The translations under genes and the position numbers were made by a program. 16,599 bases of DNA from Planctomycetota bacterium (GTDB lineage Bacteria; Planctomycetota; Planctomycetia; Pirellulales; Lacipirellulaceae): NCBI GenBank assembly GCA_013151315.1, contig JAADIN010000171.1, positions 1-16,599 of the forward strand, given 5' to 3'. Positions 6,210 through 13,027 of this stretch are shown here, one piece after another; the first letter of the stretch is position 1; each line of letters starts with the position of its first letter. Under the pieces are notes generated by a model. That model worked only from the letters and a program-made list of their open reading frames with translations, did no database searches and had not been told where the DNA came from.

Positions 6210-7655
6210 ATGAAACATTACGATTGCGTGGTGGTAGGTACAGGTCCCGCGGGCCAAAAAGGAGCCATTCAGGCTGCCAAGCTCGGCAAGCGGGTTGCCA
6301 TCGTCGAGAAAAACCAAGTGCTCGGCGGCGCCCAAATCAACACCGGCACGATCCCCTCCAAAGCCCTTCGCGAGGCCGTCTTGCATCTCACCGGCGACAC
6401 GCGCCAGGGGCTCTTCGGGAAGCCAAGTCGTTCCAAAAAAGACATCACGATCGCCGAGCTAGTCAGCTTCTCGCAACGCGTCATTCGTAGCGAATGGGAA
6501 GTGATCCGCAACCAGTTCGACCGCAATGGCATCGATCTGCTCTGGGGAAAGGCCCGTTTTGCTAGTCCGAACGAAATGGTCATCGAAGGCGCCGATGGCG
6601 ATTCGCTCGTCTCGGCCGACTACTTTCTCTTGGGCGTCGGCACCCGGCCGGCACGTCCCGAGTCAGTCCCTTTCAACGGCCAGACGATTCTCACTAGCGA
6701 CGAAGTGCTGCATCTCGATCATTTGCCAAAAACGATGATCGTCGTCGGTGGCGGGGTCATCGGCACCGAGTACGCCTGCATCATGGCCACCCTCGGCATT
6801 CAAGTCACGCTTATCGAAGGCCGCGACAAAGTGCTGGGCTTTCTTGATCAGGAAATTTGCGACGCATTTCAATACTTCATGCGGCAACAGGGAATCACCC
6901 TACGTCTGGGCGAAAGAGTAAGTGAGATTAAAAATGTTGAAGTGCAAAATGGCACCCTGCATCAGTTGGTCGAGGCGCAGTTAGAATCAGGAAAAACGAT
7001 CCACGCCGAGTGCTTGCTCTATGCCGTCGGTCGGCAAGGAGTTTGCAAAAACCTGGGACTCGAAAAGGCGGGGATCGAATTCGACGATCGCGAACGTCTA
7101 AAGGTCAACGAGCACTACCAAACCAATGCAGGACACGTTTACGCCGCCGGCGACGTGATCGGTTTTCCTTCGTTGGCATCGACCAGCATGGAACAAGGCC
7201 GCCGCGCGGTCTGCCACGCCTTCGATTGTTGCGACGGCGACTACAACACGGCCCTGTTTCCCTACGGCATCTACGCGGTTCCCGAAATTTCGATGGTCGG
7301 CAAAACCGAAGAGCAACTCACGGCCGAGGGCATCCCCTACGAATCGGGAATCGCCAACTACCGAGAAATCGCTCGCGGCCAACTCCTGGGCGACGAGCTG
7401 GGCATGCTCAAAATGCTCATCCACCAAGAGACGCACAAGCTGCTCGGCGTTCACGTGATCGGCACCGGAGCCACCGAGTTGATTCACATCGGCCAAGCCG
7501 TCATGGCGCTCGACGGCGATGCCGAATTCTTCGTCAACAACGTTTTTAATTTCCCAACGCTCGCCGAATGTTACAAAGTGGCCGCCTACAACGGGCTGAA
7601 TCGGCTCAACAATGTCTACAGCGGCAGTTGCCAACCGGTCGCGGCAAGCGGTTAA
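6210..7655 (+). CDS. sthA: Soluble pyridine nucleotide transhydrogenase (Si-specific)
   Basis: SthA transfers hydride between NADPH and NAD+ in the cytoplasm, balancing the two pools. The 481-aa flavoprotein has the FAD motif GTGPAG at 10-15, the second dinucleotide motif GGGVIGTEYA from 180, the FAD-contacting YAAGDVIGFPSLAS, and the C-terminal dimerisation region ending AECYKVAAYNGLNR. The redox-disulfide position of the family reads GGAQINTGTIPSK (39-51), with no cysteine. This matches transhydrogenases, which keep GTIPSKALR but lack the CxxxxC disulfide of lipoamide dehydrogenase. Even the single Cys of E. coli SthA is absent. The ATG at 6210 has only a weak purine stretch (aaagaa) upstream. 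The gene is monocistronic and converges on the M16 gene, with a palindrome between. Confidence 0.94.
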   Translation: MKHYDCVVVGTGPAGQKGAIQAAKLGKRVAIVEKNQVLGGAQINTGTIPSKALREAVLHLTGDTRQGLFGKPSRSKKDITIAELVSFSQRVIRSEWEVIRNQFDRNGIDLLWGKARFASPNEMVIEGADGDSLVSADYFLLGVGTRPARPESVPFNGQTILTSDEVLHLDHLPKTMIVVGGGVIGTEYACIMATLGIQVTLIEGRDKVLGFLDQEICDAFQYFMRQQGITLRLGERVSEIKNVEVQNGTLHQLVEAQLESGKTIHAECLLYAVGRQGVCKNLGLEKAGIEFDDRERLKVNEHYQTNAGHVYAAGDVIGFPSLASTSMEQGRRAVCHAFDCCDGDYNTALFPYGIYAVPEISMVGKTEEQLTAEGIPYESGIANYREIARGQLLGDELGMLKMLIHQETHKLLGVHVIGTGATELIHIGQAVMALDGDAEFFVNNVFNFPTLAECYKVAAYNGLNRLNNVYSGSCQPVAASG

Positions 7656-7685
7656 CGCAACTTTCAAAATTACCCCGCCCCGTGC

Positions 7686-7715
7686 AAAGCCGAGGGATTG
7701 CAATCCCTCGGCTTT
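7686..7715. terminator. Perfect 30-nt palindrome between convergent genes
   Basis: Fifteen-base arms (7686-7700 and 7701-7715) are fully complementary and end in AAA/TTT. It lies 30 bp past the sthA stop and 38 bp past the M16 stop on the other strand, the position of a bidirectional terminator. The U-tract is short, so termination strength is uncertain. It shares its core with 2459-2472. Confidence 0.7.
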
Positions 7716-7753
7716 CAAAACGTTTCCCACGGGACCCACATTATTGAGAATCT

Positions 7754-8994
7754 CTACACCCACTCCGCCAGCGGCCCAATCGTCACTGTCGTCGGACGCG
7801 ACAGAGGATACTTTTTTAGCACTCGGTGCAGATCGTCAAGCGTTACCGTGTCGACCGCCTTCAGGTCGTCGGCCACGCTGCGGTATTCGTGACGCTGCAT
7901 CCAATTCCCGCCGACATGAAAAAGCCGATTCCGCGGCCTTTCGCTGCCAAGCACCACCCGGGCTTTCACTTTACTTTGCGCTTGCCGCAGTTCCTCAGCC
8001 GTAAATCCTTGGCTCTCGAGTTGCTCCTGAAGCTTCGCAAGGCGATCGAAATTGGCCTTCGCCGCTTCCGGCTCGCAGCTAATCCAACTGAAAAACATTC
8101 CTGCGCCCAAGTATTCATAATGCCCCATGCTCGCGCTTTCGGTGAGGCCCGAGTCGACGAACTCCCAGTACATTCGGCTCGAGTCATCGCCAAAAATCGT
8201 GGCCAACAGCTTGGCCGCGTAGCGATCTTCGTCCTCCGAGGGCGGCGCGTCGGCAAGCTGCAAAATGTACTGCTGGGTCGCCGATTCCCGGTGGATGCAT
8301 TGAAACTGAGAGCCTGATTTCGGGGCAGGGCCAGAATTCGGGGCAGAGATATCCCGACTCGTCTTTTGCGCCGGCCAATCCCCGCACCGGCTGGCAACCT
8401 GTTCGACCAGGGCGTCGAAATCGACTTTCCCTGCCGCAGCGACGAAGAGATTGCCTGGACAATAACGCGATTCAAAATAGGTTTGCATCTGTTCGGGGCA
8501 GAGCGATTCGACCGACTCAATCGTCCCTAGCACACTGCGCGCCAGCGGGTGTTTGCCATAATGCAGCTCCTTGATCTTATCATCCATGCCAAAGGGCGGC
8601 TGGTCGGCATACATCTGAATTTCTTCGACGATCACCTTTTTTTCCATCTCGAAATCATCCGCCCGCAAGCTCGGCCGCATCACGTCGGCCAGTAGATCAA
8701 TGGTCGGCTCTTGATACTCCGGCAGTACGGCCGCGTAGTACACCGTATTTTCTTCGCTCGTAAAGGCGTTGTAATGGGCCCCCAGCTCGTCAAACTCACG
8801 GTTGACCTCTTCCGCCGCCGCGGCGTCCCCTTAAAAACCATGTGTTCAAGAAAATGGCTGATCCCGGCGATCTCGTCCGTTTCGTCGCGAGCCCCAGTCT
8901 TTACAAAAAAGCCAACGCCGAGCGAATAGGCGGCATCATTACACTCGGCCACGATCTCGAGACCGTTGTCTAAAGTATGACTACGAAATTTCAC
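7754..8994 (-). pseudogene. M16B zinc peptidase (insulinase/pitrilysin type), frameshifted
   Basis: The two parts together encode one M16 peptidase of about 413 aa. From a GTG at 8994 (GGAG 9 nt upstream) the protein reads MKFRSHTLDNGLEIVAE, with the zinc motif HFLEH at 47-51 followed by MVFKGTPRR. The frame then fails. In the next frame AEEVNREFDELGAHYNAFTS continues exactly where the family would, then runs to the TAG at 7754. It includes the downstream zinc-ligand region VIVEEIQMYADQP. The break lies within 8812-8830, a CGG-repeat stretch, and equals one missing base. It is either a true pseudogene or a sequencing error. If functional, the enzyme would be a cytoplasmic or membrane-associated peptidase paired with the HxxEH-less protein at 10766-12013. 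Confidence 0.85.
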
Positions 8995-9139
8995 TGGTAT
9001 TTTCTCCGGCAATACTTGTCCATGCGGACATCGCGGTTGTTCTGTGGATTTGTGGGATTCGTCAAACCTATTTGGAAGCGTATTGCGGAGTAGCTCCACG
9101 ATCCTCGCCGGGTTGATAGATTCTCATCTGCCGCTCGCC

Positions 9140-9490
9140 TTATGTTTGGCTGAACCGAACGTGTGTTTCAGTAACAACCACAAAAGTGTTTACAAGTTGA
9201 TCTTTGTGTCTGGCAAGCAGTTTCTCAATCACGTTTATCTTTGCCGCCGGACGTTCGTCTCGAAGTCGAAGAAAAACCACACCGTGATTGGATCGCTTTT
9301 CGCGGAAGATCATTTCACCGAAATCCTTGTCGTTGGTGATCAATATCCAATCTTCTGAGTATGCCTTAGCGAGAATCTTGTCATCCGCCATTCCGCGAGC
9401 TTCTTCGAAGACAGAAAAAACTTCGTGGGACTGGTCGTGTAGCCATCGAGCAACGGCTGGGCCGGTGCATTCATCGACGAGAAAACGCAT
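9140..9490 (-). CDS. DUF5615/PIN-like toxin of a toxin-antitoxin pair
   Basis: This 116-aa protein fits the DUF5615 PIN-like family, small putative RNases found next to DUF433 antitoxins. It begins MRFLVDECTG with acidic residues D6 and E7 after the first strand. It carries HEVFSVFEEARGMADDKIL and the acidic ITNDKDFGE (D54, D56) that forms the metal site in PIN-like folds, then GVVFLRL. The ATG at 9490 directly follows the TAA of the upstream antitoxin gene with no gap, and a GGAG lies near the end of the antitoxin gene, so translation is coupled. Toxin activity is inferred from the family and context. The pair sits between two M16 peptidase genes, which suggests a later insertion. Confidence 0.82.
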   Translation of the reverse strand: MRFLVDECTGPAVARWLHDQSHEVFSVFEEARGMADDKILAKAYSEDWILITNDKDFGEMIFREKRSNHGVVFLRLRDERPAAKINVIEKLLARHKDQLVNTFVVVTETHVRFSQT

Positions 9491-9739
9491 TTACGTCGAC
9501 TCCGCGACCAGCGGCATGAATGCTGCGCTAGACAAAGATTGCGACGCAAAGAGCAAGCAGGCCTGGAGGTCTTCTGGCGAGAGGCCCTCGTATTCGTTGA
9601 GGATCTCCTCAGCAGTAGAGCCGTGAGCCAAAAGGTTCAGTAGGTACTCTACGGTCAGCCGGGTGCCTTGGATTACCGGTTTGCCAACCATCACCTTCGG
9701 GTCACATACTATTCGTTTGAGAAGTTGTTGATCGCTCAT
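9491..9739 (-). CDS. DUF433-type HTH antitoxin
   Basis: This 82-aa protein has the DUF433 core KRIVCDPKVMVGKPVIQGTR, then TVEYLLNLLAHGSTAEEILNEYEGLSPEDL, the helix-turn-helix pattern of these antitoxins. The ATG at 9739 has an excellent GGAGG 7 nt upstream, so the frame's extension to 9856 is not used. Its TAA abuts the ATG of the DUF5615-type toxin gene. In characterised pairs the antitoxin neutralises the toxin and may repress the operon. Those roles are assumed from the family, not read from the sequence. No operator is obvious, although a hairpin (9823-9843) lies about 85 bp upstream. Confidence 0.88.
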   Translation of the reverse strand: MSDQQLLKRIVCDPKVMVGKPVIQGTRLTVEYLLNLLAHGSTAEEILNEYEGLSPEDLQACLLFASQSLSSAAFMPLVAEST

Positions 9740-9822
9740 CCGTTTGCCTCCAGCCGCCCATTGTACTCGGAAATATCCCAAGCGGGCAAGCCAAGCGAGA
9801 ACGACCGGCTCAAGGGGCCGTT

Positions 9823-9843
9823 GTGGCACCCGGCCGGTGCCAC
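9823..9843. terminator. Hairpin downstream of the membrane-protein gene
   Basis: Arms gtggcacc (9823-9830) and ggtgccac (9836-9843) pair perfectly around a 5-nt loop. It lies about 43 bp past the minus-strand stop at 9886 and before the antitoxin gene. It lacks a U-tract, so it may be an intergenic repeat rather than a working terminator. Confidence 0.4.
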
Positions 9844-9885
9844 TGCTCCGGTGCAACGCCTTGTATATGTCACAATTGTGAACGC

Positions 9886-10518
9886 TCAGCCACCATCTAG
9901 ACGTCGGGCTGCTACCATTGCTTTGACGTGCTCGGCGAATCCGACGCTCTCACGCAGATTCAGTTCTTCTGAGATCATGCTGTCCACGACGGCTCGGTAC
10001 AACTCGTTCTTGGTACCAGTATTGTTCCAATTTGATCGCCAGTTGACGAGTGTTTCAAATCCGATGGCAACCCACTCTTGTGCCCCGTGTGCCAAATGGC
10101 CCCATGTCGCGTCGTCGAGCAGTGATTCAATTGCTTCTCGATACATCGCGTCGTATTGATTGGCTGCATTGGCTCGCTCGTAATAATGCTCAAACCGGGC
10201 GGTGTCGCCGAAATGATGAAGCATCCATTTTCTGACGGCAGCACGTACTTCTTCTGCCGTTGACTTCTGGTTTTCTACGACTGGGATGTCTGCGATCTGA
10301 ACTGGCGATTGAGGCAACGATTTACGGTCCGGTTCGGAAGCCAGAAATCTGATTAGCCCAACGACAATCATCCCGCTAACGATGAATGCGATGAGAAGTG
10401 GTACCAGCGAGAATGCGATTGTGACAGTCGGCAGCGCGACGGTAGCGACAAACGAGAGAACGACCGCGTACGGGTGTCCCTTGACACGACGTGCCATCCG
10501 TTCGACGAGCGATTCCAA
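9886..10518 (-). CDS. Two-TM protein with C-terminal soluble domain, unknown function
   Basis: I do not recognise this 210-aa protein. It starts with a TTG at 10518 that has GGAG about 10 nt upstream. An ATG seven codons later (10497) is the alternative. Residues about 17-37 and 39-60 form two hydrophobic membrane helices separated by a tight turn. A polar linker (SEPDRKSLPQSPVQ) follows, then a helical acidic soluble domain rich in aromatic residues (WMLHHFGDTARFEHYYERAN, DDATWGHLAHGAQEWVAIGF, NWRSNWNNTGT). No enzyme motif is visible. It lies upstream of the antitoxin/toxin genes, in the stretch that separates the two M16 genes. About 145 bp and a hairpin separate it from the antitoxin, so it is probably not cotranscribed with it. 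Confidence 0.68.
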   Translation of the reverse strand: MESLVERMARRVKGHPYAVVLSFVATVALPTVTIAFSLVPLLIAFIVSGMIVVGLIRFLASEPDRKSLPQSPVQIADIPVVENQKSTAEEVRAAVRKWMLHHFGDTARFEHYYERANAANQYDAMYREAIESLLDDATWGHLAHGAQEWVAIGFETLVNWRSNWNNTGTKNELYRAVVDSMISEELNLRESVGFAEHVKAMVAARRLDGG

Positions 10519-10686
10519 TTCTCGATGTCTCCGTGAGGCATATATATGTGGCAGAACGATAAGTAGGCAGAAAATTTTCTGTAGAAGTCGCCAAGTATCC
10601 TACAATTACCGATTTCTAAAGTCAATGAAAAGCATGGGTTCCGCAGGGCTTCCCCCTTTTTTAATTGGAGGAGATAGCGGCTTTTG

Positions 10687-10752
10687 TAACCCGCTGCGTA
10701 AGCGAGGGATGCCCTGGATTGGTGGTTCTTCCCTCGCTTACGCGTCGGGTTA
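10687..10752. repeat. REP-like inverted repeat downstream of the M16-like gene
   Basis: Arms 10687-10709 and 10730-10752 (taacccg..gtaagcgaggga) are complementary at 21 of 23 positions around a 20-nt loop. I associate this motif with intergenic repeats common in planctomycete genomes. It begins 14 bp past the stop codon of the gene at 10766-12013, so it may help end that transcript. The rest of the gap to 10519 shows nothing else. Confidence 0.7.
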
Positions 10753-10765
10753 TGAAGAATGGCTG

Positions 10766-12013
10766 CTACTCCGTTTCCGGCAGTTCAAGCGGCGTCGGCC
10801 CTAGCGTCGCGAAAACAAAATCAGCAGGCGGATGGGCCTCCAGAAATTCATTGATGTCTGCGCTGGTAAGCTCATCAATCAGTCGGCCCACTTCCTCGAA
10901 CGATCGAACTCGCTCTAAGTGATACCAATCGCGGGCAATCGCGCTGCTTCGCGCGCTGGTGGATTCCTGCTGCATGATGAGACCGCTCTTAATACGCGCC
11001 TTCAGTCGCTCGAGTTCCTCGGCCGTGACCCCTTCTCGCAATCGCAGGAGTTCGGCAAACGTGACATCAAGCGTTTCCTGAGCCCGCTCGGCCGTGGTGC
11101 CGGCGTAGCAGAGCACCCAAGCCCGGTCTCGCTGCGTCTGTAACGAAGCGCTCACCGTGTAGCAAAGGCCTCGCTTTTCTCGCACCTCGGTAAACAGACG
11201 CGAGCTCATGCCTCCGCTCAGCACTCCCACCATCGCCCAAGCCCGCAGGTAATCGGGGTCGCGGTACGGCACGCTAGGAAACGCGATGCCGATATGGCAT
11301 TGGTTCGATTCTTGCGCTACCTGCACCGGTCCGCATTCGATGGTCGACGGAACCATTGCCGGCGCTTCGACAGGCTGCCAATCGCCGAACAGCGATTCCA
11401 CATGTTTGACCAACGGCTCCCAAGAAAAATTGCCCGCCACTCCGAGAATCGCGCCTTGAGGTTGATAAGTCTGCGACCAATAGTCGCGCACCTCAGCCGA
11501 CGTGCTGCCGGCGATTCCCGCCTCGTCGCCATGGCTAGGTCGTCCCCAAGGTTCGGGATAGGCACGGCGGCGCAGGTCGATCATCAACTGTTGGCTCGGC
11601 TCGTCCTCGGCACCTCGGATTTCTTGCAAACAAACAAGCTTGCCCGCTTCAAGCTGATCTTCTGGCAGATGCGGCCGGCGGAGGAGGTCAGCATAGATCG
11701 AAAGCGCATCGTTCAAGTTTTCGGCTAGCGTGGCAGCGCTAAAACTTGTTTGCGAGGCGCCGACCGACTCGCCTCGCTCGACGCCAAGAATTTCTAAGTC
11801 GTTAATCAGGGCACGACTATCGCGCGAGCCGGCACCTCGAAGCACCATGTCGCAAACCAGCGAGGAAATTCCCAAGCGATTGCTCGGTTCTTTGCTGGTA
11901 CCACTAGGCACCATCAGCGAAAGGGCGGCCGACTGAACTCCGTCGGTCGGTTCGCCAATCAGCACCATGCCGTTGTCGAGTCGGTGGGTAAACGCGGTTC
12001 GCTGCTCGACCAT
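10766..12013 (-). CDS. M16-family peptidase-like subunit lacking the zinc motif
   Basis: The 415-aa protein has the M16 two-lobe layout: N-terminal HRLDNGMVLIGEPTDGVQSAAL, then, where HxxEH should be, GISSLVCDMVLRG. Both zinc histidines and the catalytic glutamate are therefore replaced (S, C, D). The C-terminal lobe keeps MSSRLFTEVREKRGLCYTV, the R..Y substrate-binding signature typical of the non-catalytic partner in heterodimeric M16B peptidases. It would pair with an HxxEH-bearing partner such as the gene at 7754-8994. The ATG at 12013 has no clear Shine-Dalgarno (it follows a T-rich run). The two M16 genes lie on the same strand but are separated by about 1.8 kb carrying three unrelated genes. 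Loss of peptidase activity in this subunit is inferred from the motif. Confidence 0.92.
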   Translation of the reverse strand: MVEQRTAFTHRLDNGMVLIGEPTDGVQSAALSLMVPSGTSKEPSNRLGISSLVCDMVLRGAGSRDSRALINDLEILGVERGESVGASQTSFSAATLAENLNDALSIYADLLRRPHLPEDQLEAGKLVCLQEIRGAEDEPSQQLMIDLRRRAYPEPWGRPSHGDEAGIAGSTSAEVRDYWSQTYQPQGAILGVAGNFSWEPLVKHVESLFGDWQPVEAPAMVPSTIECGPVQVAQESNQCHIGIAFPSVPYRDPDYLRAWAMVGVLSGGMSSRLFTEVREKRGLCYTVSASLQTQRDRAWVLCYAGTTAERAQETLDVTFAELLRLREGVTAEELERLKARIKSGLIMQQESTSARSSAIARDWYHLERVRSFEEVGRLIDELTSADINEFLEAHPPADFVFATLGPTPLELPETE

Positions 12014-12056
12014 AGAAAAAATATCAGATTGGAGATTTAGAATATTAGAATTTCGA

Positions 12057-12120
12057 CCGCGATCTGACAGTCATTAGCCGCGATCTGACAGTCAATAGCC
12101 GCGATCTGACAGATCGCCGG
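12057..12120. repeat. Three 21-22-nt tandem repeats between the GNAT and M16 genes
   Basis: Units start at 12057, 12078 and 12099, each opening ccgcgatctgacag. The first two differ at one base. The last unit ends in a palindrome (gcgatctgacagatcgc). Positions 12093-12120 are the reverse complement of 4520-4547 at 27 of 28 positions. The array lies 34 bp past the GNAT stop codon. Confidence 0.75.
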
Positions 12121-12154
12121 AGGAAAAAACTCCACCTCAGCTGCCGCAAACAGC

Positions 12155-12736
12155 CTACCGGCACGATCCTGCTGAGGCAAGTTCAACCGTTTTATAGAGA
12201 GTCCGAATCGCGCGAAAACCGAGCCGACGGTAGAGCCGAACCGCCCCGGCATTTTCAGCCGTCACTTCCAGGCGAACTCGAGGAACGGCCAAAAAATCGA
12301 GACCCAGCAGCGACGCGAGAACAAGGGCCGTCCCCAGTCCACGCCCTCGATGCAGCGGCGACACGCCTACGTTCTGAATGCTGGCTCGGCCTCGGTGGAT
12401 TTGAATCGCCTGGATCGTACCGCAGTATTCAGGCTTCAACCGACCGGCACCCACGTATTCCACCAGCCAGGTCGCCTCGGGCACAAAGCCCTCCTTTTTC
12501 CTGATTTCCGACATCAGCTTCTGACACCCATCGTATTCCCCCAAGCAAGGGAAAACCTGGGCATCGATTTCATCACGAAAGCTCAGATACTTCACTGCCG
12601 CATGCGCACGCACCAGCGACGGATTCCATCCCACGAAGCGATATTCCAGCGGCAGCTCGATTGGCTGACGTCGCCATCGACGCAAATCGAGCTCCATCCG
12701 AAATCGCTTGACGTACCGCAGGTTCTTGAAATGCAT
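12155..12736 (-). CDS. GNAT-family N-acetyltransferase
   Basis: The C-terminal half carries the acetyl-CoA binding motif A: SIQNVGVSPLHRGRGLGTALV, with the R-G-R-G-L-G pyrophosphate loop. It is followed by VRLEVTAENAGAVRLYRRLGF (motif B), the standard GNAT end. The N-terminal half (VGWNPSLVRAHAAVKYLSFR, LGEYDGCQKLMSEI, TWLVEYVG) is typical of longer GNATs in which it forms the substrate-binding region, but the acceptor is unknown. I chose the ATG at 12736, giving 193 aa. The frame is open to a GTG at 12775 that lies inside a hairpin repeat, and another ATG is at 12697. No good Shine-Dalgarno marks any of them. The gene is divergent from the metal transporter operon. Confidence 0.87.
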   Translation of the reverse strand: MHFKNLRYVKRFRMELDLRRWRRQPIELPLEYRFVGWNPSLVRAHAAVKYLSFRDEIDAQVFPCLGEYDGCQKLMSEIRKKEGFVPEATWLVEYVGAGRLKPEYCGTIQAIQIHRGRASIQNVGVSPLHRGRGLGTALVLASLLGLDFLAVPRVRLEVTAENAGAVRLYRRLGFRAIRTLYKTVELASAGSCR

Positions 12737-12765
12737 GGCAGAGAATCTGTAGTTTAGGCAATAAG

Positions 12766-12813
12766 CCGGAGGCACACTTGCCTCCGGGCTCTCCCGGACC
12801 GCGTGGCGGTCCG
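12766..12813. repeat. Two adjacent hairpins in the divergent gap
   Basis: Hairpin 1 pairs ccggaggca (12766-12774) with tgcctccgg (12779-12787). Hairpin 2 pairs cggaccgc (12795-12802) with gcggtccg (12806-12813). Neither is followed by a T-run on either strand. They sit between the GNAT and metal-transporter genes, on the 5' side of both, so they look like dispersed repeats rather than terminators. Confidence 0.6.
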
Positions 12814-12962
12814 ACTATCAAGCGGTTCTCTAAGGATACCACAATCAATAGCGCCAAGCAGGAAACGGCTCTGGCGGCTCCGAGACTGGTATAACCGGAA
12901 AAATGGGCAACAAATTTCTCTTCCCCCCTTGGAATCTCACCCTCCTTGGAGTAAATTGCTAA

Positions 12963-12977
12963 TGAGACTTAGTCTCA
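12963..12977. promoter_or_regulatory. Fur/MntR-type operator candidate, perfect 7-1-7 palindrome
   Basis: The sequence tgagact-t-agtctca has two perfectly complementary 7-bp arms around one base, the geometry of the Fur-family 7-1-7 box and starting with the TGAGA seen in many Fur boxes. It ends 50 bp before the start codon of the metal-binding lipoprotein gene, a normal operator position. The regulator identity (Fur, Zur, Mur or a DtxR-type protein) is inference. Confidence 0.5.
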
Positions 12978-13027
12978 CATTCCGCGTAAGTCCTTTCCAC
13001 CAAAAACTTTCCAGTACGACAAATCGC

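Noticed and set aside
8812..8838. Programmed -1 frameshifting in the M16 gene
   Set aside because: The TTTTTAAG run is not in the phase of a canonical X XXY YYZ slippery site, and slipping there would hit a TAA. A base loss in the CGG repeats explains the break better.
12803..13027. 75-codon N-terminal extension of the metal-binding lipoprotein
   Set aside because: It starts at a GTG inside a hairpin repeat, runs over the operator candidate, and would bury the lipoprotein signal peptide that begins at 13028.
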